NCBI GenBank assembly: GCA_000507305.1 | Contig: DF241136.1 | Location: 25,179 to 89,178 of the forward strand | From: Breviolum minutum Mf 1.05b.01 | Taxonomy: Eukaryota; Sar; Dinophyceae; Suessiales; Symbiodiniaceae | Direction: 5' to 3' | Length of the DNA: 64,000 bases | Shown: one piece after another, positions 54,411-61,048 of the stretch | Position numbering within the stretch: position 1 is the stretch's first letter | Layout: every line of letters starts with the position of its first letter | Program-made: the position numbers and the translations under genes | Notes under the pieces: model-generated | The model's input: the letters and a program-made list of their open reading frames with translations, nothing else | Databases searched by the model: none | What the model was told of the DNA's origin: nothing

Positions 54411-54973
54411 TGTACTGATGCTTTCCACCCACCTGGCCTGTGTGAGAGTTGCTTTTGGATCAGCCAACGGAGAGTCACTGGCCTCAACACCGCTGTGGCT
54501 GATGGTGGCTGTGGGGGTCTGAATATCCATTGTTTCAAGGTCGAAATATGAAACAAGTTGGATCATCCCCTGGTGAGCCTTAATCGTTAAAATCATCCTG
54601 GAATTTGACCTCTGAAAGGATGAAGATCAAAGGAATGCTTTGGGTGATGTGTGTTGAGAAATATTGAAAACTCAACGCGTGTAATTTGCATCACTGAATC
54701 ACGTGCATTCCAACTGAAAGCCAGTGGCACTGGCCTGAAAAGGTTCAAAACCTTTCAAGCTCACTACTCTTCAAGCAGAATTTCTTGTAAATGTCCCTGT
54801 AATAATCAAAATACAGCAGGGATCATGAGGGCTATTTCATTATTGAATCTTCCCATCCTACAGTATATGTACACAACACGATGGCCTCTGAGTCCCCCAA
54901 GTCACGTCAAAGGCTCCCAGACCATGCCAATGCATGAGACAAGGATGCAAACGAGGATGGCATTGTCAAAGAC
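29845..54973 (-). CDS. Four-domain voltage-gated cation (Ca2+-type) channel, domains III-IV
   Basis: About 30 short minus-strand exons encode the second half of a CaV/NaV-superfamily alpha subunit. Seen in order: domain III S1, S2, S3, S4 (VRILRAFRPLRIISR), S5, a long turret, pore helix (DFDNVFSSMLTLFEISSTEG), post-filter WADVMYAACDSVD, S6 (FIINLSVGVIV); a III-IV linker; domain IV S1, S2 (GIFTLEMMVKLYAL), S3 (DSWNCFDFFCVVVSLLG), S4 (VFRVLRLFRLWR), S5, pore (VQAFITLFRASTGE / AWNEIMHDIAG), S6 (IVAIMVMNLVIAVILESYEE), and the start of the C-terminal tail. Both filters carry the Glu of Ca2+-selective channels, so Ca2+ permeability is inferred. Phases agree at most junctions if GC and GA donors are allowed. 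Gaps remain in the domain III turret, in domain IV S5, and between the domain IV pore and S6. Domains I-II were not found. Confidence 0.85.
29949..29998 (-). CDS. Channel C-terminal tail exon after IVS6
   Basis: Acceptor GCTGGAAG|G and donor CTTTG|GTGTTC. AVSAEKFENVLQNLQLW resembles the post-S6 EF-hand-like start of CaV/NaV tails (S/T-x-E-x-F-E pattern). It joins the S6 exon in phase if that uses the GA donor at CTCAT|GAGAAA. Confidence 0.55.
30579..30659 (-). CDS. Channel domain IV S6 exon
   Basis: Acceptor CCCTTCAG|G then VTYTLIVAIMVMNLVIAVIL and ESYEESH. The M-N-L-x-I-A-V-I-L core is the S6 signature of four-domain channels. The donor is GA (CAT|GAGAAA) or a slightly later GT (AAACA|GTGCCC, ending 30571). 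Confidence 0.85.
31029..31078 (-). CDS. Channel domain IV pre-S6 exon
   Basis: Acceptor GGGACAG|CT and GC donor GGTGGT|GCAGAA. It reads DAFDLLGTGCPNAVGG; the G-C-x-N motif fits the outer-vestibule segment just before IVS6, and phase 0 fits the S6 exon. Confidence 0.6.
31362..31436. repeat. CTAT / CTAC tetranucleotide array
   Basis: About 11 CTAT units followed by several CTAC units. Confidence 0.95.
32972..33077. mobile_element. Inverted-repeat element, family A copy
   Basis: Starts ATACTGTTGATGGAAGAAAT and ends ATTTCTTCCATCAACAATAT, with one mismatch between the arms. Located in a channel intron. Confidence 0.85.
33350..33414 (-). CDS. Channel domain IV post-filter exon
   Basis: Acceptor GTTTTGCAG|G, donor CAAAA|GTGCCT. 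AWNEIMHDIAGSPSDSCPFH completes the filter (TGE|AW) and matches the A-W-x-E-I-M signature of CaV domain IV. Two cysteines follow (C-P-F-H-Q-K, then a C just after the donor). Confidence 0.85.
33623..33664 (-). CDS. Channel domain IV pore-helix/filter exon
   Basis: Acceptor GTGTTGAG|G, GT donor GGGGAG|GTCCAA. Fourteen codons, VQAFITLFRASTGE: pore helix plus the filter Glu. Phase 0 on both sides. Confidence 0.9.
34231..34247 (-). CDS. Channel domain IV pre-pore micro-exon (17 nt)
   Basis: Acceptor CATTGCAG|GT, GT donor GACTTT|GTCGGA. It reads NFKDF after a split codon and joins in phase to the pore exon, giving the canonical N-F-K-x-F-x-Q-A pre-pore motif. Confidence 0.65.
34863..34916 (-). CDS. 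Channel domain IV S5 exon (first half)
   Basis: Acceptor TGACAG|G. SVPKLVNVMAILLLLLT is the L-x-N-V start of S5. GC donor (ACATT|GCACCT). The rest of S5 must lie between 34.25 and 34.86 kb and was not found. Confidence 0.8.
35040..35093. repeat. CAC/CAT triplet tract
   Basis: Imperfect CATCAC/CATCAT repeats in a channel intron. Confidence 0.85.
35206..35245 (-). CDS. Channel domain IV S4-S5 linker exon
   Basis: Acceptor CCTGAGAG|GT, GC donor GGGAA|GCTCAG. It reads VKKIFAALAAFG and joins in phase to the S4 exon (split Arg codon) and the S5 exon (split Lys codon). Confidence 0.75.
35609..35679 (-). CDS. Channel domain IV S4 voltage-sensor exon
   Basis: Acceptor AATCCTCAG|G, GA donor TGGC|GACCTT. 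DTTTLNVTGVTSVFRVLRLF then RLWR: Arg every third position is the S4 signature. Confidence 0.85.
35935..36008 (-). CDS. Channel domain IV S3 exon
   Basis: Acceptor ACTGCCAG|G then DSWNCFDFFCVVVSLLGIIL: W-N-x-F-D-F is the S3 signature. GA donor CCTCA|GAGTGC. The hexamer CCTCAG occurs at both ends of this intron. Confidence 0.85.
36299..36379 (-). CDS. Channel domain IV S2 exon
   Basis: Acceptor AACCTCAG|G then VGKRCFSGIFTLEMMVKLYA and LRSSYWE: E-M-x-x-K is the S2 signature. GA donor GGGAG|GACCGT gives the expected Y-x-x-D-S-W-N across the join. Confidence 0.85.
37117..37212 (-). CDS. Channel domain IV S1 exon
   Basis: Acceptor CTGTATAG|G, GC donor CTTGAG|GCCTTG. Thirty-two codons: YDIISSFRFTTFILVAIALN then SVRLANYGTLE, an S1 helix with the conserved Asn. 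Confidence 0.85.
37842..37895 (-). CDS. Channel III-IV linker exon (candidate)
   Basis: Long pyrimidine tract, acceptor TTCCCAAG|G, ideal donor GGTT|GTAAGT. ADTHSFLRHAVGSMSAGV, phase 0 on both sides, in phase with the S1 exon. Confidence 0.55.
38926..38959 (-). CDS. Channel post-IIIS6 exon
   Basis: Acceptor GTGCCCAG|G then DKFMDLKQSGK. Joined to the S6 exon it gives G-V-I-V-D-K-F-x-x-L-K, the classical S6 exit. The 3' end is approximate. Confidence 0.7.
39058..39450 (-). other. Long AT-rich open frame in a channel intron
   Basis: One hundred and thirty codons without stop on the minus strand, containing WVSSVDCFVHGFCSASHQF and DDSCKLQVFSLKDDKMDGC. No splice pair fits it between the S6 and post-S6 channel exons. 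It may be chance or a nested remnant. Confidence 0.2.
39655..39711 (-). CDS. Channel domain III S6 exon
   Basis: Acceptor GACGGCCAG|G then VYMIFSHMFIINLSVGVIV, 19 codons. GA donor GTG|GATGCT, inferred because it leaves exactly one residue between D and F in the V-D-x-F exit motif. Confidence 0.85.
40439..40488 (-). CDS. Channel domain III post-filter exon
   Basis: Acceptor ATCACGACAG|GT then WADVMYAACDSVDHFI. G-W-x-D-V-M-Y-A-A is the post-filter signature of Na+/Ca2+ channel domain III. The 3' end is uncertain, and a short loop exon before S6 may be missing. Confidence 0.85.
41039..41115 (-). CDS. Channel domain III pore-helix/filter exon
   Basis: QDFDNVFSSMLTLFEISSTE then a split Gly codon at GC donor GAAG|GCCGGT. 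F-D-N-V is specific to domain III of CaV/NaV. The filter is T-E-G-W. The acceptor may be CAACCAG|C (used here) or CCTGGAG|G (41101). Confidence 0.9.
42229..42351. mobile_element. Inverted-repeat element, family A, expanded copy
   Basis: Starts ATACTCTTGATGGAAGAAAA and ends GATTTCTTCCATCGGCCGTAT. The interior contains a short duplication (ATTCACCATACATTCACCAT) that lengthens it to 123 bp. Confidence 0.8.
42900..43795. mobile_element. Large inverted-repeat-bounded segment
   Basis: The left arm is an AT dinucleotide tract, then GATCCCGGTTCGCGG, a C-rich tract and CCATGGTATGG. The right arm is the approximate inverse: CCATGACCATGG, a G-rich tract, ACCCGGAACC, then the AT tract. Interior copies of a diverged tandem duplication lie at 43270-43720. 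No recognisable transposase, so a non-autonomous element is inferred. Confidence 0.45.
43270..43720. repeat. Diverged tandem duplication, unit about 225 bp
   Basis: Both halves contain CCTACCAGTT..CATTGCTG, then TTGGATGAC and CCCACCCATT followed by a G-rich run, in the same order and spacing. Confidence 0.6.
44103..44191. mobile_element. Family B-related element, decayed
   Basis: Contains CACCTGAAAATAGGCAAACT, CAAAAGGAAACT and CATCCATTTTCAGGGGCTAT, motifs shared with the second half of 51563-51762 and with 59090-59178. Confidence 0.55.
44591..44671 (-). CDS. Exon candidate of ambiguous strand
   Basis: On the minus strand an acceptor GATTTTCCAG|G leads into AFLQSWRNSVKVIAEGIHFS. On the plus strand the same area lies in a 104-codon open frame (44584-44898) with protein-like composition (FGNYFDTVPPALKKRPG, IFDEFWIDTEKKAAYKKSF). 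All other exons here are minus, so that strand is preferred. Confidence 0.3.
45266..45312 (-). CDS. Short exon, unknown (possible channel turret)
   Basis: Acceptor GAAACACCAG|G, donor AATGAA|GTTATA. It reads FLPGGAYDTAAASNE. Lies in the span between IIIS5 and the III pore helix. Confidence 0.4.
45963..46056 (-). CDS. Exon, two open frames
   Basis: Acceptor TTTCTTAG|G. In phase with the upstream exon it reads CLECWSFPVVDRRFGMLRGS. The other open frame reads AMSRMLVIPCGGSTVWDAQG. The 3' end is approximate. Confidence 0.4.
46317..46411 (-). CDS. Exon, unknown (possible channel turret)
   Basis: Acceptor TGTCTGAG|G, donor GATTG|GTTCTG. It reads VCDGSDTAEYLSNMTAAEQE then GRQYMQARLAD. It has an N-x-T sequon, compatible with an extracellular loop. 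Confidence 0.5.
47210..47266 (-). CDS. Exon, unknown (possible channel turret)
   Basis: Acceptor TTTGTAG|G, donor GGAC|GTATGA. It reads MCWNVFKSLNDLLECQAR. Confidence 0.4.
48680..48716 (-). CDS. Short exon, unknown
   Basis: Acceptor TTGGGGAG|G, donor TTGAAG|GTAGCT. It reads LPNSQRLESGLK. Confidence 0.35.
49329..49369 (-). CDS. Channel domain III turret exon
   Basis: Acceptor TTGCTAAG|G, donor TTGG|GTGGGG. LRDIADFRTPLCL, in phase with 50008-50088 (split Glu codon). Confidence 0.45.
50008..50088 (-). CDS. Channel domain III turret exon
   Basis: Acceptor CTCATTTAG|G, donor GACGA|GTGTTG. NLGVHTIEPARFAFTKWQDV then PLLCRD, in phase after the split Arg codon of 50629-50721. Confidence 0.5.
50629..50721 (-). 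CDS. Channel domain III turret exon after S5
   Basis: Ideal GT donor GCAAG|GTAAGT. FQMFSDHVFWRNSQKGPKDG then ASSIKSQIDA. It joins S5 through a split Arg codon, giving S-G-R-F, as in the L-F-x-G-x-F exit of S5. Confidence 0.65.
50808..50892 (-). CDS. Channel domain III S5 exon
   Basis: Acceptor AGTTTTAG|C, GA donor GGAAG|GACATG. MLLRSLEVVAALFLLIFALF then ACSFLSG: an S4-S5 linker end plus the S5 helix. Confidence 0.75.
51319..51349 (-). CDS. Channel domain III S4-S5 linker exon (candidate)
   Basis: Acceptor TTTTTTCAG|G, then VDFDLGDHFG. A GA donor keeps phase with S5; a GT donor (GATGC|GTGAGA) is also present. Confidence 0.4.
51442..51463 (-). CDS. Channel domain III S4-S5 linker micro-exon (candidate)
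   Basis: Acceptor ATGATTTCAG|G, IFLESSE, GC donor TCTGAG|GCTATT. Phase fits the S4 exon and 51319-51349. Confidence 0.35.
51563..51762. mobile_element. Family B element, tandem or composite copy
   Basis: Two consecutive family B-like halves: CCCGAAAAATTAACATGGAA..GGAAAATCATCTTCCATCCA, then CCCCTGAAAATTGGCCATCC..CATCCATTTTCAGGTGCTGT. Confidence 0.7.
52556..52601 (-). CDS. Channel domain III S4 voltage-sensor exon
   Basis: Acceptor GTCTACAG|GC then VRILRAFRPLRIIS plus a split Arg codon. Arg at every third position. A GC donor (TCTAG|GCCTTT) is inferred. Phase agrees with the S3 exon. Confidence 0.85.
52776..52839 (-). CDS. Channel domain III S3 exon
   Basis: Acceptor CAGCCCAG|G then VIVSIVDLAVDGGGGFLKGW. 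S-I-V-D-L-A is a typical S3 end, followed by a Gly-rich S3-S4 loop. GC donor AGAA|GCGCGA keeps phase with S4. Confidence 0.8.
53079..53184. mobile_element. Inverted-repeat element, family A copy
   Basis: Starts CTACTGTTGATGGAAGAAAT and ends ATTTCTTCCATCAACAGTAT. Lies in the intron between channel IIIS3 exons. A further decayed half-copy follows at about 53376-53464. Confidence 0.85.
53504..53550 (-). CDS. Channel domain III S2-S3 loop exon
   Basis: SRNILFTDNLIFVVC with a GA donor (TTTGC|GAAAAT). Phase fits both S2 and S3 exons, and T-D-N-L-I-F-V-V occupies the W-N-x-x-D-x-x-V-V position. The acceptor CCTGAAG|C lacks the usual following G. Confidence 0.5.
53842..53891 (-). CDS. Channel domain III S2 exon
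   Basis: Acceptor TTTTTCTTCAG|G then FAVLFGAEMVIKLIAF: F-x-x-E-M-V-I-K is the S2 signature. GT donor CTTTG|GTCTTG. Confidence 0.85.
54325..54409. repeat. (CAT)n microsatellite
   Basis: About 28 CAT triplets in the intron between the S1-S2 loop exon and the S2 exon. Confidence 0.95.
54433..54569 (-). CDS. Channel domain III S1-S2 loop exon
   Basis: Acceptor GCTCACCAG|G, donor GCCAG|GTGGGT. GMIQLVSYFDLETMDIQTPT, ATISHSGVEASDSPLADPKA, TLTQA. It ends in phase with the S2 exon (split Arg). An acidic, Ser/Thr-rich loop, longer than usual. Confidence 0.65.
54917..54973 (-). CDS. Channel domain III S1 exon
   Basis: Acceptor GTGATCAG|G then VFDNAILVCILVSCIGMVW. F-D-N-A-I-L then a hydrophobic helix with Ser/Cys fits S1. 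GA donor (TGG|GAGCCT) keeps phase with 54433-54569; a GT donor at 54906 is the alternative. Confidence 0.75.
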
Positions 54974-55893
54974 CTGATCACGCCCAGATTCTCTACATGC
55001 TGCAGGTTGGCATTACTCTTAAGTGACCAAAAAACTGCCATTTTGATTTGATCACAAAAACACAATCCAACGATGAGTCATTGTATTTGCAAATGTAAAC
55101 TACAGTAGTTCTGCCAATGGTTTTTTGGAGATGTCATAAATTCTGTGTCTCTCCTTTGAAACATGGCATGACTGAACATTCTGCCTGACTACACTATACT
55201 ATCAGGAAAAACAAGGCAAGCCTTAAAGCGATCGCCTTGGATACGAACCTGGAGGAACCAATGGGCATGTTGAAAGGAAACAAGGTCAAACATATATACT
55301 GCAGAGTTATTGTTCTGAATATATTGGTATGGGGTGCATCATATATAGGTATATATACACGCTTCTGTAGCTAGATTTATTTATCTATAGCTATAAGTAC
55401 TATATATGACATGAAGGAATCTATGTAACATCATGGAACTATACATAAGGTTCTGTGGACCTGAATTACTTCAAATCAATCCAAAATAAAAACCTGTCCA
55501 CTGTCCACTAGCAAGCAACCAACAGAGACGATTTCAGTCTGTACAAATCGTAGTCCATAAGGACTGGTTGTGTGCATGGCAGGAAACCCTTGTTTGGACA
55601 TTTCTCAAATCTCGTCCGAGGAATAAAATGAAACGTGGCCAAAAGCAAAGTTGTCCGAGAAGTCCATAACTCCTTGGTATTTGGCGTTCGAATACTGCCA
55701 GTCCCATCAAAACATGGTTAAGAGTGAAAAGTTAAAAGCATAGCCAGCAACAGACTTGTTGACTTCCTATACCAGTAGCTACCAAAAACTAACCTCCTTG
55801 GTGATAACCCTTAAGAAAGAAACAACACCCTAAGCCAATACCCTGCCCCATCCATAGCAAAGGCCCACCTCAAAGGACAAGATGCCTTTACAC
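54974..55893. other. No supported feature
   Basis: AT-leaning sequence with TATA/ATAG-rich tracts around 55310-55400. I see no exon that I would defend. Confidence 0.4.
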
Positions 55894-55972
55894 AGCCTCC
55901 TGAGGACCCAGCAGCAGCTTGAAAGAACCAGCAAGGTCAACATGATGTTGGGTCCACCATGGAGTTTTGATT
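55894..55972 (-). CDS. Exon, unknown product
   Basis: Acceptor GGTTTCCAG|A, donor GAGGCT|GTGTAA. IKTPWWTQHHVDLAGSFKLL then LGPQEA. Possibly the II-III linker of the channel, by position only. Confidence 0.4.
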
Positions 55973-56159
55973 CTGGAAACCCAACAAAATAAAGGAGAGA
56001 TCCTTGCACCCGGAAACTAATCTTCATGTTCTTCGGTTGATCATGAAAAAAAGACAAAGCAACAGATCAACAGTAAGCAAGATGAAAAGTTCAATCTTTC
56101 CATCAACATGCAGAGAATTGAACAACTAAAATATCAACAACTTTGGAACTGCAAAGTGC

Positions 56160-56219
56160 CTGATGGGGTTCGTTGGGCTGAAGATGCATAGGGCATAGCC
56201 GCGAGGCCATGACAAGTTC
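56160..56219 (-). CDS. Exon, unknown product
   Basis: Acceptor CATCGAAG|G, GC donor CATCAG|GCACTT. Exactly 20 codons: ELVMASRLCPMHLQPNEPHQ. Confidence 0.45.
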
Positions 56220-57084
56220 CTTCGATGTTGATCAAGAAGCAGGTTTGGGGATGACACATGGGTGAAGGAGCACCCGGAATTCACGAAAACGGGAGCTATG
56301 TACCAAAAAATCACCACGTTTTCCATGGTTTGCAGTCATTGGATGACATTGGGAATGTTCACACGCACACATGATTCAAAGAACATAACAAGTAGCAGCC
56401 CAAGTAGCATTACCAACTACCTCAAACAGTACCTTCAGACTTCATCCTATATTAGCTACTTGATACCAATGAACGGATTTAACTCAAGCGTATGAGCCAA
56501 TGTCGCTATGTTCACGTCTTTGTGACCTCATTTTCTGGCCACATATGCCTCTATGGAATGTCTTTTGTTGATTCTTGTTCTGAGCGAACCACAATTCTTC
56601 TGATCTCTCACTGCTCCCAAGCATTTTGACTCTTGCAAAACGCAGCTGAAATCTGACTGTTGGAAACAAGTGTTGTATATATGTATTCATATATCCCATT
56701 TGTCCACACCTCCAAATCATAAGCAAATATATATGCTATCTAAAACCCAAAGTTAATCCCAAACTTCCTCCCCCCCAAAGCACAGCATATCACAAAAGCA
56801 TGGCTGCAAAGCTCTAAAAAAAGCTCCTCAAAGATCTGCTTGAGTCGCCTATGGCTAGAGTATCAATGAACGCCGGGAATTTGAGAATGACACACTTCCA
56901 TCTCCTGAGCATTAAACAACTGTTTAGAAAAAGAACAAGGAAGCATCCGAGCGGTTCATGACTTGATCGAAATCAAGTTGAAATTTGTTGCAACAAAATC
57001 CACAGTCAATCCGTTATGCTGGGTATGTTGTATTAGTAAATCTTGGAATCCACAAGGGCTTCCAACTATCCCAGATTACCCCAC

Positions 57085-57121
57085 CTCCTGCAGGGTCATC
57101 AGTGCCAAAGGCGACTTTGTC
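57085..57121 (-). CDS. Short exon, unknown product
   Basis: Acceptor TGGCCATAG|G, donor AGGAG|GTGGGG. DKVAFGTDDPAG. The frame stays open further (GGVIWDSWKPLWIPRFTN), so the exon may be longer. Confidence 0.45.
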
Positions 57122-58159
57122 CTATGGCCAAAGGACATGATTCATGTTGATCACCAAAAAGTGTTGTGGGAACGTCTCAAATGTCAGCTAGCCTCAAATT
57201 CACCCTGGACACGATTCATTTTGGATGAAATGTAGGGGAACTCATCTTGAGATAGACTCCTAAGTATGAATGGCAAATGGATATCTCAATATGGCAGTGT
57301 GGCGTGATCTCATGTATGTATATTATACATGAAAAATACAAATATGTGCATACGTGTACGTCATATATCTAATCATTCACATCCGGGGGATTTATTTCAC
57401 CACTCCCTACAGCTGAGAGCCTACCCGAAGCTCATCCCATAGTATCTCCATTTCCAAGTTTTCACACCTTCGGCACCACTGATTGCATAGTGGGTGACGT
57501 CTCCTGGAGTCTGGATATGAAAGATTCAGTAGCATAGGTTCATCATCTTGGTAAACCATTCATCTACAGTATGTTAGAATACAACATTTGTAAGTGATCA
57601 TTCATAGCAAGCAATCTAAAATATCTCCACTTATCTGGATACAATATATATATATATATGTAAATATATATATATATATCATCATAACGTATACATATAT
57701 TATCCGATCATGGATCAAATTGAAACAACTTGGGACCAAGCTGGGCCAATGTCGAACCATGTTTGTTAATACGTGACTCCACCAAGGAGTCAGTCTTCAG
57801 GCACCAAAATCACACAGTTTTTTCTTCGCATTGCTCACACCATCGACCTGACAGGGTCGACTACTTAAGGCTGATGTGCAACATTTCTCCCATGACGAGG
57901 GACAATCGCACATGGCTTCTGGAAGAAGTTTAGATACCACACACACACACACACACTACACGTCTTTGGAGGGTTGCAAAATGAGATCATCAGCATCGGG
58001 TAGCCAGCTGTGCCTTGAATAACACCGTGAGGAATTCCAAAAGCAATTCAGCAAATTCGCATAAAATCGCTACATCTTCTCGGAAATACATCACAGCTTG
58101 AGAAAAAGTATGAAAAAGTACAATTTGGAGACATACTTGACTTGCATAATATCATTCAC

Positions 58160-58227
58160 CAAGTTAAACTTGAGTTTGTAATAGCTGTTGGTTTCGGTGG
58201 CATCCGCATGGCCTTCGACTTCTGTAC
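58160..58227 (-). CDS. Exon, unknown product
   Basis: Acceptor ACAACCCAG|G, donor AACTTG|GTGAAT. TEVEGHADATETNSYYKLKF then NL, the only sensible open frame. Confidence 0.5.
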
Positions 58228-58991
58228 CTGGGTTGTTGCCAAGATGGTATGGGGGATATACGAACTGATCATCTTAAAATATTGGCATACAGGATACTTT
58301 GGGATATCCACCAGGATGGTCTCATGCTTTCAGGCTTGGAGGTCTCAAATTATGCTTCCAATAGGGAGAACGAAGCGTGTCACTCTCACAATCTGAGAAT
58401 GTCTAAGAGAGAGAGAGAGAGATGTATTTGATGCGAAAGAGCCTGTCTTAGCTGGTTCATTTTGTATACTGAGGCACTTTGTAACCATGAAACTCTTTCT
58501 AGAGGTCTTTGATAAACTGACGTTGACTATGAGTTTGGTAGTGACAAAAGTTGTTTCCAGATCTTTGAAGTCCAAATCGTGAAAATCTGTCGCGTCTTGG
58601 GACTAGAAGCAGTTCAGTGTGATGTTTTGAGCTGTGGAAACTTTTCAATGGAATGACGACCTTCCAACCAATCAAAGCTCAAGAAATCTTACATCCCAAA
58701 TTAATTGAAAATACGTAGTCGGTGGGAAAACTAACATCATCAAAAAACGCCTGGGGGTACTTTGGTTTGCTGTGGAAATTTAATAAACTAGCCGGAGTTG
58801 CTCCCATCTACCACTCTTGGAGGTAGCATCTCTAGTGTTGACACTCATTGTTGCAGGAGCTGCACTGCAGAAAGCACAAGGCAACAGTGAAACAAGTTGG
58901 GATGGGATTGAATACACCGCTTTTGGATGGAAAAATACACAAGAAACAATCCACACCATCCCGCTGGCCCTCCACCCACTCGGTGAGTTAC

Positions 58992-59044
58992 CTTCTGGGC
59001 GTAGGCAGCATAGCGCCAAAGCATTATGCGGTACTCCTTTTCAT
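58992..59044 (-). CDS. Exon, unknown product
   Basis: Acceptor TTTCAACAG|AT, donor CAGAAG|GTAACT. EKEYRIMLWRYAAYAQK. Confidence 0.5.
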
Positions 59045-59089
59045 CTGTTGAAAACACTTTTGCAGGACTGGGATAGACCCAAGAAGTTT

Positions 59090-59178
59090 AACATATTGCC
59101 CTCAAAAAATGATGGTTGGAAGACTACTTTCCTTTTGGGATGGTAATTTTTCAGGGGCTATGTTCAACTTCCAGGGGC
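59090..59178. mobile_element. Family B-related element
   Basis: Motifs ATGATGGTTGGAAGACTACT and GGTAATTTTTCAGGGGCTAT match the second half of 51563-51762. Confidence 0.6.
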
Positions 59179-59915
59179 GGTCGTGAAGCATTTTGGATAC
59201 TGGCTGATATACTACTAGAGGCAAGCTCCGAATTCGGAGCAAATAAAACCCTGAAAGGCCGTGAATGGAATATGTGTTAGTTGAGGTGGCACTTGTTTTC
59301 ACCAAAAATCAGCTATGAAGGAATTCTCAAAAATATAAGTATATCATAGTATATCCACATATGATGCGTAAATTAGCTTCTCAAATTCGATTTTTGGATA
59401 AATATCAACTCATGTTTATCCAAAAACAATGACAAATACTTTAAACTTCCTGTCCTTGGCAGAACCGCCAGCAACCAAACCTCGAACATCCTGCACGGCA
59501 GAGCTGTGTGACCAGAAATGCATGATTGACACAAGCGGTTGATGTTTGGGATGATAACTTTTTTGCGTTGTTCTGTATAATTAAAGTAAATATTGGTGTT
59601 TCAGGATCGATGATTTCAATTCATCAATAAAATCATCGATCTAATCCTGGTGGCATTTCCATGATGCATCTGTCTGAATGGATTTTGGGCGTCTGTTTGC
59701 AGAGACTGAAACAAGGAAAACAAAAATCAATCGTGAGGCTTGCCTCCTCAGGAAATGTAGTGCAATTTACATGTCGTTGCTGGATTCAATCCGTAGGAAT
59801 CGACAAGTCAGCCTGTCCCTGATCATCCATGGAACATGTCCCAAAAAACAGACCGCCCCAAGAAACATACGCAACTGGCCAATTCTTTCAATTTTAATGA
59901 CATCATGGAGTCAAC

Positions 59916-60000
59916 AGGAAGCTCTTAGCCCGCCAAAAACATGGTCTGGTTTAACCCATCGAGCCTCATCGTAGGATCGCGATGCAGCAGCAACCACCTC
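59916..60000 (-). CDS. Exon, unknown product
   Basis: Acceptor CTTTCCAAG|G, donor TTCCT|GTTGAC. EVVAAASRSYDEARWVKPDH then VFGGLRAS. Confidence 0.5.
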
Positions 60001-60585
60001 CTTGGAAAGTAAATGCGATAGCTTTTGGAAAGGATCCAAGCTTCCACTGAAGTGTGATTGACCGAGGAAGGTTTGATTTATGGATATCTATGGTGCATCT
60101 TTTAGTTTGTCAAGTGGTAAATCCTTCAGTTTGTCGATTTGTACTACAAAGGGAATACAGTAGAGGGGCCTCACCCCACCATGTCACAATCACAATCACC
60201 ATTTAAGCTTGCGGAAGAAAATCATTGCAACCCCTGACACTTTGGAAGCAGAAAATATGAAGGTGGAAAAAGTTCGTTCCTTTGGTACTGACATATTCTT
60301 CAGAGTTGGCCAATGATGTGGGTTTTCCCTTCAGAACCTTTTGCCTGTCTGGTTGAATTGGAATCTTTCATCAAACCAATCAAATTGATCAGCGTTTGCA
60401 CCCTGGCAAAAGCAGGATGCATATATACATAATATTCTATATTATATTTCTATATGACATGACAGCATATTACATGTTCACCCTGGAATGATCAAAATAA
60501 GCAAATCTCCACCTAGGAAGTCTTCAAAAATGTGTCATTCCACATCTTTTCTGGTTGGTTCAGAAAGTATCCCTATATCCTTATG

Positions 60586-60696
60586 ATACTGTTGATGGGA
60601 GAAATCCTGCACCAGTTGGTAGGTGATTTCTCCCATTATTTACAGGGCTTTATAATTACATCCCGGGTGGCGCAGGAGTTCTTCCATCAGCAGTAT
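60586..60696. mobile_element. Inverted-repeat element, family A copy
   Basis: Starts ATACTGTTGATGGGAGAAAT and ends GTTCTTCCATCAGCAGTAT. The interior TTTACAGGGCTTTATAATTA is shared with the other copies. Confidence 0.85.
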
Positions 60697-60759
60697 GTTT
60701 CAATATTTTTCGTATGCCCTTTGACAACCGTAGTATCACAACCACCAGGGTTTTTGCAC

Positions 60760-60827
60760 GCTCGCCGAGATGTGTCCTGCTTTAAGGTCGCAGAAACGCT
60801 GACCAAACCGCGCACCTCTAAATCTTC
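60760..60827 (-). CDS. Exon, two open frames
   Basis: Acceptor GGTTGCCAG|G, donor GAGC|GTGCAA. Either EDLEVRGLVSVSATLKQDTS or RFRGARFGQRFCDLKAGHIS, depending on the phase of the upstream exon. Confidence 0.45.
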
Positions 60828-60943
60828 CTGGCAACCCCGAAGCGAGGAAGGGTGTGATAAGGATTTCATGGCTGATACATGCTGATATGGTAGATGTTTG
60901 CAATCTCTTCTCATGTTCCCATGTCACCCAATGTCACCCATAC

Positions 60944-61048
60944 CAACTCCGAGAACCTCAAAGGAGTTCATGCCAGCACGAAGGTCGGGCAAAGCACCAA
61001 TCAACCTTGCCACCGAGGCCCTAACGGTTTCTGGAATCCCTTCGTGGC
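60944..61048 (-). CDS. Exon, unknown product
   Basis: Acceptor CATTCTGAG|G, donor GTTG|GTATGG (or GAG|GTTCTC at 60955). HEGIPETVRASVARLIGALP, then DLRAGMNSFEVLGV. Very protein-like; family not recognised. Confidence 0.55.

Noticed and set aside
54235..54432. Poly-Asp / poly-Met frames
   Set aside because: Shadow of the (CAT)n array in a channel intron.
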